Part shown: in pieces, positions 44,620 through 54,737 of the stretch
Numbering within the stretch: the stretch's first letter is position 1
How the letters are laid out: every line of letters begins with the position of its first letter
NCBI GenBank assembly: GCA_036873135.1
Contig: JAPTYO010000038.1
Span: 1-64,000, forward strand
DNA: 64,000 nucleotides
Reading direction: 5' to 3'
Source of the DNA: Clarkia xantiana subsp. parviflora
Taxonomy: Eukaryota > Streptophyta > Magnoliopsida > Myrtales > Onagraceae
The notes under the pieces: model-generated
Database searches by the model: none
What the model saw: the letters and a program-made list of their open reading frames with translations, nothing else
Told to the model about the DNA's origin: nothing
Made by a program: the position numbers and the translations under genes

Positions 44620-44887
44620 ATTTTCCCCCGAATCAAGAATTTGTTTACCACTACTTGACTCTTTTTACATAGAAGGATTAGACGCCCGATTGTACCTCGG
44701 CTGCTGGTTTACCTTTGAATATTCATATGGAATGGTCGTCCCTTTTGTTTTGGGGAGTGTGACATATATCGTTGTTGTACTCATAGAAAATTTCATAAAT
44801 GATTATTCATAAACGTCCTATCATGTGATTACGTGTATGCAACTGGTGACATGCTGTCATGATAAAATTATATCAATGCATGTGAAC
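44620..44887 (-). other. 3' internal stub of element I
   Basis: Begins with the PPT and resembles the region after the alpha LTRs (cccgaatcaagaatttgtttaccactacttgactc against cccgagtcaaccaatggcctgacc..ttgattgactc). Element D interrupts it at 44888. No ORF of note. Confidence 0.5.
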
Positions 44888-45561
44888 TGTTGGATCACGG
44901 TGGAACTCCGGCACGAACTTGACGGCAATCCGAGCTCCTTTGCTCCACGCAACCCTGCACGAAGGGAATAGACCGGGCGGTGACCCAGAATCCCTCTCCG
45001 ATGCTTAAATGAGTATCTTGGCAGGCAAGGTAAGCGAAAGTATGTGTGTATGAAACTGTATCTCAATCTGGGATAACTTCTACCCTTTTATAGGGGAAGA
45101 GCTATCCCAGTTACCTGATAAACCGCCCAAGCAGTTAGGTCGTATCCCGCTTATCTCGTCCACTTGCCCACCTTCCTCTTATCTCGGCCCACTCTCCCAC
45201 TACTCTGATAGTGGGCGTGTTTCTCGGCCCTGTCCTCTGATCACAAGTCCCGACCACTATCGGGGACTCCAGAGTTATCTTATTGGTCACCGCTCGGGGC
45301 CCTTCGTCATCGTGACTCGGCCTATCCTTCTCCAGGATTCATTATCGGGGCCTGCTCACAGGCATCGTGGCCTACTCAGAGGCATATTATCGGGAGCTAA
45401 CAGCCCACTTATCGGGTCCGACTCCATCGGGACCTTTCTGTCTCGAGACTCATCTTATCGGGACCTTTCGCATCGGTCCTTTGGGCCTGTCTTAGGGCCC
45501 AGTGGGCCAACTCGTCGTTTATTCGCCGTTAAGGGCCTAACAGCTACGCCGAAACCCATCA
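44888..45561 (-). mobile_element. 3' LTR of element D
   Basis: 674 bp, TGTTGGATCACGG..CGAAACCCATCA. It shares 'gacggcaatccgagctcctttg' with the partial LTR at 63650, distinguishing D from the B/C subgroup (gacggtggtccgaactcctt). PPT (minus strand TTGGGGGCAAA) just inside. Confidence 0.9.
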
Positions 45562-45934
45562 TTTGCCCCCAAGACATGAGGGACTTATAGTTCATCGTGT
45601 CTTTCAACTCCGGACCTCCCGATTTCACTATCGGAGGCTTTTGTCTTGTCAATAATTCCCTTTGCATGGAACTGCTCTTTTGTGACTCTCCGATACTTCG
45701 AGGTTAATCATTAACTTCGAAAGACTCCTCGGTTCTCCGGCCCATTAAATGCGATGGGATGTGAAACGACGTCTTGGGCTTTCGTGCCTGCTTTTTCTGA
45801 AAAAGCATTTTTCAGGCCGTTACGTCACTAACGTCTCTTTTCGCTCTGCCACCCTTTCATCTTCGACGATCCAGATCGAGTCGTTTCATCTTCAATGGCT
45901 CAGATTGGAACGCCTCTTCGACTATCTCATCTTC

Positions 45935-45941
45935 TATAAAA
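45935..45941 (+). promoter_or_regulatory. TATA box of the antisense ORF promoter, element D
   Basis: TATAAAA in the context atcttctataaaacc, about 150 bp upstream of the aORF ATG (46090). Equivalent to boxes in B and C. Confidence 0.55.
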
Positions 45942-46089
45942 CCCTAAACCTTAGGCATTGTTTCAATTTCCTTACTGCTCCATTTCGGCAATTCTCCCAA
46001 GCTTTCGAATTTCGGTTTTCTTCAAGCTCTCTGCTTTCCAATCAGCCTTTCCGGCCACCGTCGAGTCCATCTCCTCGCTTCAATTCACC

Positions 46090-48803
46090 ATGTCTGGTAA
46101 GATTGTCTTTCCGATTGCAAGCTTTCCTTTATTTTTGATCCTCTTTTACTTGCATTCTGTGGAGACCCAATACGCTTTCTTGCCATGAGCAATTTTCAGA
46201 CAGCGGATCCAACTCCGATGGAAGAGTGGCTTTCCACTTCGATTAGCTTCCCAATGAGATCTCGCCAACTGCCTACGACGCGGCCCTCCGGGAAGGGTGT
46301 ATCATGCAGACTTGAGAACCTCGCTTCCCATACGAACGCCACCGTCCCTCACGGGAGCACTAGGTTACCCTCCCTGAGGAAGGGGAAGTGTATGTCTCTA
46401 CGGGACAGATATCAGCAGGGCTCCGATTCCCCTTCTGCGGGAATCTGGTTGAGATGTGCACATATTACAAGACGCATCCGACCACTCTCACCACCCACGC
46501 TATCCGTACCTGGAATGCCTTCCAATTTCTCTGCCACCGAGAGAAGTGGGTCTACAGCCTTCCGATCTTCCGGTCCTTCTACCAGTTGAAGTGCAATAAG
46601 GCTGGAATCTGCGCCTTCTACCCCCGCATGCCGAAGTTTACACAGGCTCAGCTTTCTAGGTTTGGCTGGACTGACGACACCTGGAAAGTTGTCAAGGGTC
46701 GGAACCTCATCTCCGACTCGGGGCCTGACAACAGCTGGTGGAAGAAGAACTTCTTCTTCATCAAGAATAGTTCCATTCCATGGCCCCGATGGGCGGTTGA
46801 GGCGGACCCTGCCCCTGCTCCCCACGCCTACTCTGCTGAAGATATCGAGACCCTTCAGCTTATCCAGCTCTATTGTTGGGGGGAATCTTTCACCCCTTTT
46901 GATGCTAACTGCCTCACGGAGCGGGATCTGGTGGTCATCAGGGTCCGACTCCTCGATCTAGGCTCCGGGGGTCAACTTACCGACGGCTCCGCTGGCCCTG
47001 TTCTTTGGGTAAAATTTCTGATTTTCTTTCCCTTTTCCATTGTTTGCAGCTAAGAGGTCCCGGCTGACCAATCTGCTCCTTAAGCAGGGGGAGACGGATG
47101 CTGTCCAAAGGGTGGCGCGGAAGAGGAAATCAGCCAAGAAGGCTCCCGCTCTGTCGGGATCTCCCTCGGAGAGGAAACGAGCCCGAGTGGAGAAGATGGA
47201 CGAACTCTTCGGCGTCAAGACTGCTGAAGAAGGTAAGAAGGTCCGCCGGGCCATTCAATTATATAGGTCATTGGTCCCGGAGGAGTTTATCCCCGCCGAC
47301 AAGGAGTCTCGGATTCGAGAAATCAACTGATTCTCCAAGGGGAAACACCCCACGTCCTCAAAGCGGGCTACTACAACTTCCTCGGGAAAGACCAATTTAT
47401 GCCCCGCCAACTTATCTGGTGTCCCGACGACGAGCTACTAGCTGACTTTATTCGTCCCGCAACTGCAGGTCCCGCGGAAGCTACGACAGGTCCCGTGGAA
47501 GCTACGACTCGGAAGGAGTCGGTGACGGAGGATACCTCAACGCCCGACCAATTTCGCCCAGTGATCAGACTGGATGCTTCCCCTCCTCCCGAGGAGCAGG
47601 ATGAAGGCCAAGGCCTGATTTGCCGTCGGAGAAAGCGGAGCCTCTCGAAACCTGCTCCGGAGGAAGTGCTCCCGACTTCTCCTGTGGAATTGCACTCTCC
47701 AGTGCTAAGCCCAACTCCGGAGCCTCCGACGGAGTCTCCTGATGCCGTGGGAGCTCATGTCCCCGACGACTCGTACGTCGTACCCCTTCTCCCGCTGGAC
47801 GGGAACTTCTACCCCATCTATACCCCTGACCAGAAGACGGTTCCCTGGAACCCAGTCGAGTCTTTGCAAGGGGTCCCGCTCCAGCGAGGATGTCTTCAAG
47901 AGGACTTAGCCCTGCATCTGCTGGCGGGCTCAGTTCCGCCATCTCTCCGGCATCCGATCTCCCTGGCCGATGAAGACATCGACCAGGACCTCCGTGGTAT
48001 GGCCGTCCGCCGGGTAAACGTAAGACTACGTCTTTGCTTTTGATTATACTAGGTAAACCATTATCGGACACTGACCTTTTCTCTTTTCCTCAGGAAACTT
48101 CGGACCGGCAACGTTGCTACGGGTACATCCTCGCCCTGCGGGAGGCTTTGAAGGCAGAGCGTGCCAGATCGGACCCTGCCAAACTGGCCAAGCTCCAGGA
48201 GGATCTTGCTGCTTCACAGGCGGCAAGGGAAAAGATAGCTAGGGAGAAGGCTCAGCTCGGTGAGAAGGCCATGGACCTGCAAAAGCAGGTTCACGAGCAT
48301 GAACGGCTGCTGCGTCACGAGCAAGAGATGTTCAACAATGAGCAACTGCGGCACGCCGAGATCGGGACAGGCTCGTCTTTGAAAAAGGCCTTCTCGAGGA
48401 AGCGAACGCGAAGCTGGAGGCTGAGAAGGCCGAATTTCCTGCCCAACTGGCTGAGGCGAAGGCCCAAGGTCGCGAGGAGGGTCGTGAGGAGTATCGGAAC
48501 TCCGATAACTTCAAGGAGGACGCCGTGGTGTACTGCAACGCCGAGGTGGAAAGCACTTTGCTCGACGTCGTCGAGGAACTTCACATGGCCTACGGCGACG
48601 CCATCGACCTCAAGAAGTCTGAGACCCTCGCCCCCTTCACGGATAAGTACTTCAACCTCTCCGAGGAAAGTGATGGGGCTCCTCCTGCCCCCGACTCTTC
48701 TCCAGCCAACCTCCAAGGATCTGATCCTCGAGCCACAGAGCCTGCGGACCCTGCTCCCTCCGAAGCCACCGAGGACCATCCTTCCGCCAAGGATCAATTA
48801 TAA
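46090..48803 (+). pseudogene. Antisense aORF of element D, broken
   Basis: Homologous throughout to the C aORF. Exon 1 ATGTCTG (46090-46096), intron 46097-46199 (103 nt, as in C), then MSDSGSNSDGR. A TAG at 46244-46246 stops the spliced frame after 17 codons, and further stops or shifts occur before 46390. The best open parts are 46388-47053 (AGLRFPFCGNLVEMCTYYKT, then RFGWTDDTWKVVKGRNLISD), 47399-48043 and 48525-48803 (VVEELHMAYGDAIDLKKSET). A T-rich GT..AG gap at about 47010-47049 looks like an extra intron that C lacks. As in C, a late intron precedes the coiled-coil segment (about 48019-48093). Not expected to make a full protein. Confidence 0.75.
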
Positions 48804-48899
48804 TGCTTTATTTCTTAGATCCTTGTAATCTCTTCCTCCCTGTATCAACTATCAGGCCTTCGAGCCTTTATAAAAAATTTCTTTTCATCTGTTTCAGTC

Positions 48900-49680
48900 C
48901 CGATTATCGTTGCACTACTTAAAGCGCCTTAACTCGTTATTCAAAACGATCCGGTGCATCACTTAAGACGACTTCGCACATCACTTAAGATGCTTTTCGG
49001 GACCTCTCGCCCCCGCCAGTTAAGGCGTTTTAATCGTGCCCTTTAAGGCAATTTCGTACGCCACTCATGACGCTTTTCGAGACTTTACCACTTAAGGCTT
49101 TTCGTCTTTGCCGTTCAAGGCGATTTCATACGTCTCTTAAGACGCTTTTTCGGGACTTTACCCCTTAAGATTTCTTGTCCATGCCACTTGGGGCAAATTT
49201 TTACGTCGAACACGACGCTTTTCGGGACTTCTCGTCCCCGCCAATTAAGGCGAATTCGTACGTCTCATCAGACGCTTTTTCGGGACTTCTCGTCCCCGCC
49301 ACTCCGGGCGATTTCGTACGTCTCATCAGACGCTTTTTCGGGACTTTACCACTTAAGGTTTCTCGTCCGTGCCACTCAGGGCAAATTTTTACGTCGAACA
49401 CGACGCTTTTCGGGACTTCTCGTCCCCGCAAATTAAGGCGAATTCGTACGTCTCATCAGACGCTTTTTCGGGACTTCTCGTCCCCGCCACTCCGGGCGAT
49501 TTCGTACGTCTCATCAGACGTTTTTTCGGGACTTCTCGTCCCCGCCACTCCGGGAGATTTCGTACGTCTCATCAGACGCTTTTTCGGGACTTCTCGTCCC
49601 CGCCACTTCGGGCGATTTCGTACGTCTCATCAGACGCTTTTTCGGGACTTTACCATTTAAGGTTTCTCGTCCATTCACTC
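48900..49680. repeat. Minisatellite block of element D
   Basis: About 58-bp units from about 49200 to 49660: 'cgtctcatcagacgctttttcggga', 'cttctcgtccccgccactccgggcgattt'. The leading part (48910-49190) has looser units with 'cttaaggc' and 'gacgctttt'. It is shorter than the B and C blocks and lies between pol and the aORF. Confidence 0.85.
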
Positions 49681-49940
49681 GCATCACTCAAGACGACTTA
49701 AGAACGCTTAGAATACATCTAAGAATAGTCTGATCGGAAGCAACCTCTTTATTCATTGATGGCTAAAACATCTCGCACCACTTAAGGCGACTTTATTACA
49801 TCGTGCACCACTGAAGGCGACTTAATATCAAACATGGCACTTCTTCAAGTGTTCACCACTAAAAGAAAGCTTCAACTTCTTGCCATCGAGGTCCTCCAAC
49901 TTGTACGCATTCATGGCTGCATCCCCACGACCTTGTAAGG
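49681..49940 (-). other. 3' end of pol and spacer, element D
   Basis: Continuation of the integrase C-terminus after the TGA at 49941-49943: the minus strand still reads PYKVVGM, matching the usual WEGPYxV block. It then becomes non-coding towards the minisatellite. Confidence 0.5.
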
Positions 49941-51332
49941 TCATTCCCATTTTGGAGACATCTCATTCATCCGATCCAAAAGGGTGAACTCGTTCCGACG
50001 CCAAACCAGCTCCCCGACAAAGAATTGACGGGACTTGACTCGCCGGTTATAATATCTGGCCGTCGCCAAACGCATCCGAGCTTGGACTTCATCGGCTTCT
50101 CGCCTTTTCTCCTCGAACAAGTCCAACTCCAAGCGTCTCATTTCATCATTCGTCAGGAGTTCATAATATCTCGCCCGATGGGACGCCACGGCTATCTCCA
50201 CGGGAGCAACTGCCTCCGTGCCATACACGAGGCCAAACGGAGTCTCCCCAGTTGATCGTTTGGGTGTTGTTCTGACAGCCCAAAGCACATTTTCCATCTC
50301 GTCGAGCCATTTGCCTTTCAAGGCATAGACCCTTTTCTTCAGGCCATCCATCACGATTTTATTGGCAGCCTCCACCTGTCCATTAGTCTGAGCATGATGA
50401 ACAGAGGCTGTCCGATGTTCGAAATTCAGCTCCTCCAGATACTCCTTCATTTGAGCCCCATTGAACGGAGGACCATTGTCGCTGATTAACACCTTGGGGA
50501 CCCCATATCTGGACACGATATGGGTCTGAAGGAACTTGACGACGTGATTCCCCGTCGTCTTGGCCAACGCCTTGGCTTCTATCCATTTCGAGAAGTAATC
50601 AATTGCAACTATCAAATATTTGCACTGACCTTTTGCTTGCGGGAGAGGTCCCACCAAGTCGATGCCCCACTGCGCGAAGGGCCATGCACTCTTGATGGAC
50701 GTCAGATTGGCTGCGGGGGCCACAATATTCGGGGTGTACCTCTGGCACGCATCGCAAGATTGGACTAGCACTGCTGCATCCTTGCCCATCGTAGGCCAGT
50801 AATAACCCAAGTTCAACGCCTTCCTCACAATGGATCGAGCCCCTTCATGACAAGCTGCGACCCCTTCGTGTAGCTCCCTTAGGACTCGGTTTGAATCAGG
50901 CTCCGCCACACATTTCAGGTAAGGAGTTGAGAAATACCCCTTCTTGTACAGCTGATTATCCATGACCACGTAGTTAACCGCGATCCGACGTATTCTGTCA
51001 GCCAGGACTTTATCATCGGGGAGTGTCCCCGTAGTCAGGTACACAACTATCGGGGTCATCCAGGTGGGTTCGGGCTCCTCCTCTGACCTTGCATATATGG
51101 CACACACCTCCGATGGATCAATGGTTGAGAGGATCACCTTCTCCAAAAAGTGCACCTTCCGACTCTCCTCAAGAGGTGCCCCCAAGGCAAACTTGCTCAG
51201 AGCATCAGCTTCCGCATTTTCCTCCCTCGGAATTGCCTCGATGTCAAAGCTTTTGAAATTCTCTTTCAAAACTCGCACCTCGTGGAGGTACTTTCTCATC
51301 ACCGGACTCTTTGCTTCATACTGCCCCCGGAC
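49941..51332 (-). pseudogene. pol: Integrase and end of RNase H of element D pol
   Basis: Same frame as the RT part, after the TAG at 51333-51335. It begins with the tail of the second RNase H (IPREENAEADALSKFA, holding its last Asp). Integrase follows: an HHCC zinc finger (LHEGVAACHEGARS..SCDACQ), then the D-D-E core with WGIDLVGPL, LISDNGPPF and NGQVEAANK, all three acidic residues kept. The frame meets TGA (49941-49943) where PKWEGPY is usual. Integrase would join element DNA to the chromosome in the nucleus. Only the two nonsense codons break an otherwise complete domain. Confidence 0.85.
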
Positions 51333-53537
51333 CTAATTCACGATCAGGCTGGCATCGCACTTCACCTTCAAGTGAGCTACTCCCGTACCTTTCGCGATCT
51401 TGAGGCCCGTGATGAGAGCTTCATACTCAGCCTCGTTGTTGGTTGCCCTAAACGTCAGAGCCAACGCATATCGAAGTGGCTCGCCTCCACCGGGCGGAAT
51501 CAGTACGAACCCCGCACCTGATCCTTCTGAACTTGAGGAACCATCCGTGTACATTTCCCAAGTATTTTCTTCATTTGGCTGTTCTGATTGCTCTGCCATT
51601 CCCGGCTGTTCGGCTATCAGAGCCTCTGTCCCCACCGTGGTTGCCCCCTCTGCAGGGCCCGCTTCTTCAGGATCGGGGGCTGTAGACTCAACTATAAAAT
51701 CCGCCAACGCCTGGCCCTTTATAGCCGTTTTCGGAGCGAAGTGGAAACGAAACTCACTAAGCTCAGTTGTCCATTTCACCAGCCTCCCCGACAGATCAGG
51801 CCGATTCAAAAAATGCTTCAAGGGTTGATTCGTCAACACCGTGATCTCATGCGCATGGAAGTAAGGCCGCAACTTCCGAGCAGTAATTATTAACGCAAAG
51901 AGATACTTCTCAACCACGGGATAATTCAATTCAGATTTGGCGAATGCCTTGCTTACATAATAAACTGGGACTTGGCTTCCCTCAACAGCTTTTACTAAAA
52001 CAGAACTGATAGCAAACTCAGAAACAACCAAATAAAGGTAAAGCGGCTCGCCTAGGACTGGTTTCGCCAATGGCGGGAGAGTGCGAAGGTGTTGCTTGAG
52101 TGCCTGGAATGCCTCCTCACACTGGGCAGTCCACTCGAACTTCTTGTTGGCCCTCAACACTTCAAAAAATGGCATGGACCTATCACTCGCCTTAGATAGG
52201 AAGCGATTCATCGCAGCCAACCGGCCATTCAGCACCTGCACCTCCCGATGATTTGTCGGAGACTGCATCTCCTCGATTGCCCGCAGCTTCTCGGGGTTCA
52301 CCTCAATACCTCTCTGGCTCACCATGAAGCCCAAAAATTTCCCGGAATGTACCCCGAAGGCGCACTTAGTCGGATTCAAGCGCACCTGATGAAGCCTTAT
52401 CCGCTCAAACGCCGTTGCCAGGTTGCCAACATGGTCCTCAGCTTGTCGGGACTTGACCAACATGTCATCCACATAAGCCTCCATGGTTTTCCACAACATG
52501 TCTCCGAACAGCTTGTTCACCATCCTTTGATAAGTCGCTCCAGCATTGATTAAACCGAAGGGCATGGCGTCGTACTGGAAGATTTCGCTGTCAGCGTAAA
52601 AGGCGGTGTGAGGGGCATCCTCCTTGGCCATCTTTATCTGGTTGTAACCAGAATAAGCATCCATGAAGCTCAGCAGCTCATGTGCCGATGTGGCGTCTAC
52701 CAGCTGGTCGATCCTCGGGAGCGGATAACAATCCTTCGGACAAGCCTTGTTCAGAACACGGAAGTCGACACACATCCGCCACTTCCCATTACTCTTCTTC
52801 ACCAGCACTGGGTTAACAACCCACGTCTGGAATCGGATCTCCCGAATGAATCCAACGTCGAGCAACCTGCCCACCTCCTGCTGGATCGCAACTCTTATAT
52901 CTGCGCCCATCGGGCGTCTCTTCTGCGCGATTGGCTTAATCGCGGGATTAATCCTCAGCTCATGCTCGATCACGTCGGGGCTGATTCCTGGCATGTCACT
53001 CGGGGACCAGGCAAACAGTTCCTTGAACTCTTTCAGCAACGCAATCAGCTCTCGGGCCCTTTCATCAGACAAGGCAGACCGGATCTTCACTTTTCTTTGA
53101 GGCCCATCAATCTCGACCTCTTTCAAGTCCTCCATGGGGGCGGGACGCCCATACTCCTCCCTGGGGTCCGCGTCAGTCTGGAGGACTGCCATTGCCTCCC
53201 TTCTCCTCCTCCGAGTGGCATTGACATAACATCTCCTCGAGGCCACCTGATCACCTCTGACCTCCCCAACTCCGTGGTCAGTCAGGAACTTCAGCTTCTG
53301 GTGGACAGTCGAGGCAACTGCCATCAGAGGATTGATGGTGGTCCTCCTGATGATCGCGTTATAAGTCCCAGCGGACTCTACCACCACAAACTCTACCTTT
53401 CTCCTCTCCATCTTCCACCCACTACCGAATTCCACCGGTAAGGTGATCACGCCTAGAGGATATGAGGTGGAACCAGAGAACCCCACCATCGGAAAGTTCA
53501 CCGGCCTCAGGTCCTTCTTCGTTTTTCCCATGGCATC
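51333..53537 (-). pseudogene. pol: Protease C-terminus, reverse transcriptase and RNase H of element D pol
   Basis: Begins at C's left LTR with the rest of protease (MGKTKKDLRPVNFPMVGFSG). RT follows: VKKSNGKWRMCVDFRVLNKA, PLPRIDQLVDA, SFMDAYSGYNQI, catalytic YVDDMLV, LNPTKCAFGV, with F-G-L-I-N-A-G-A-T-Y-Q-R before it. The RT-linked RNase H has VLTNQPLKHFL, where TDQPL is usual, and lacks the early Asp, so it looks inactive. A second, archaeal-type RNase H starts YTDGSSSSEGSGAGFVL, then NNEAEYEALITGL and KCDASLIV, keeping Asp, Glu and Asp. Two RNase H domains are a known Tat-lineage trait. TAG at 51335-51333 replaces the usual CAG (VNQVRG). The upstream fusion to gag is cut by C. Confidence 0.9.
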
Positions 53538-54214
53538 TGTTGGATCGCGGTGGAACTCCGGCACGGCGCTTGACGGTGGTCCGAACTCCTTAGCTCCACG
53601 CAATCCTGCACAGAGGGGATAGACCGGGCGGTGGCTCGGAATCCCTCTCCGATGCTTAAATGAGTATATGGCAAAAGTAGGCAAGTCTGTATGTAAGGGA
53701 AAAAAACGTATCTGAACCTGGGGAGTTTCCACCCTTTTATAGGGGAAGCACATCCCCAGTTACCTGATTAATCGCATGGGCCGCTGGCCTGTATCCCGCG
53801 TATCTCGCTCATTTAACCACCTTCCGGATATCTCGGCCCACAATCCCACTGTTAGTGGGCGTGTATCTCGGCCATTATCCTCTGATCGCAAGTCCCGACC
53901 ACTGTCGGGGACTCCAGAGTTATCGGTCACCGCCCGGGGCCTCTCGCCATCATGACTTGGCCCGTCCTTCTCCAGGATTCTTCATCGGGGCCTGCTCACA
54001 GGCATCGTGGCCTACTCAGAGGCGCATTTATCGGGGGCTGGTTGTTTAGCTAGTCGTTCGCTCCTCGGGTCCGACTCTGTCGGGACCTTTCTTCCTCGTG
54101 ACGCATCTTGTCGGGGCCTTCTATCTTGGCCCTTTAGGCCTGATCTAGGGCCCAGTAGGCTAGGTCGCCGTTTACTCGTCGTTAAGGGCCTAACGGCTAC
54201 GCCGAAACCCATCA
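53538..54214 (-). mobile_element. 3' LTR of element C
   Basis: 677 bp, TGTTGGATCGCGG..CGAAACCCATCA, with the PPT (minus strand TTGGGGGCAAA) just to its right. Minus-strand TATAAAA near 53736. Confidence 0.9.
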
Positions 54215-54584
54215 TTTGCCCCCAAGGCATGAGGGACTTATAGTTCGTCGTGTCTTCCAATTTTTGTCTTCCCGATTAATCGGAGGCTTTTGCCTTCCCG
54301 ACAGTTTCCTCCACGTGGGGCTTCTTCTGATGACCTCCCCGACGCTTCGAGGGTAATCATTAACTTCATGCAGAAGGATCCTCGGTTCCCAGGCCCATTA
54401 AATGCGATGGGAGACAAACCGTCTCATTTGGGCTTTCGTGCCTGCTCTTCTGAAAAGTGCTTTTCAGACGGTTACGTCATTGATGTCTCTTCCGTACTGG
54501 TGCCCTTTCATCTCCACGATCCAGATTAACCCGTTCCATCTTCTACGGTCCAGATCGCAACACCTTTTCGCCTCCTTCATCTCC

Positions 54585-54591
54585 TATAAAG
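54585..54591 (+). promoter_or_regulatory. TATA box of the antisense ORF promoter, element C
   Basis: TATAAAG in the context atctcctataaagctcc, about 150 bp upstream of the aORF ATG (54738). The 5' leader between (gcactgtttcagtctcctta, then gtcgagtcaccttcttcacc) is conserved with B and D. Confidence 0.55.
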
Positions 54592-54737
54592 CTCCAACCA
54601 CGAGGCACTGTTTCAGTCTCCTTACCGCCTCCTCTCAGGAATTCAAGATTTTCAAGCTTCAGTCTTCTCCAAGGTCTTCATCTTTCCGATCAGTCTCTCC
54701 GACCGCCGTCGAGTCACCTTCTTCACCTCACTCCATC

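Noticed and set aside
49175..49701. Repetitive plus-strand ORFs in the D array
   Set aside because: Same reason: products of the 58-bp units.
52608..53441. 277-aa plus-strand ORF opposite D RT
   Set aside because: Antisense of a clearly coding RT region; no motifs of its own.
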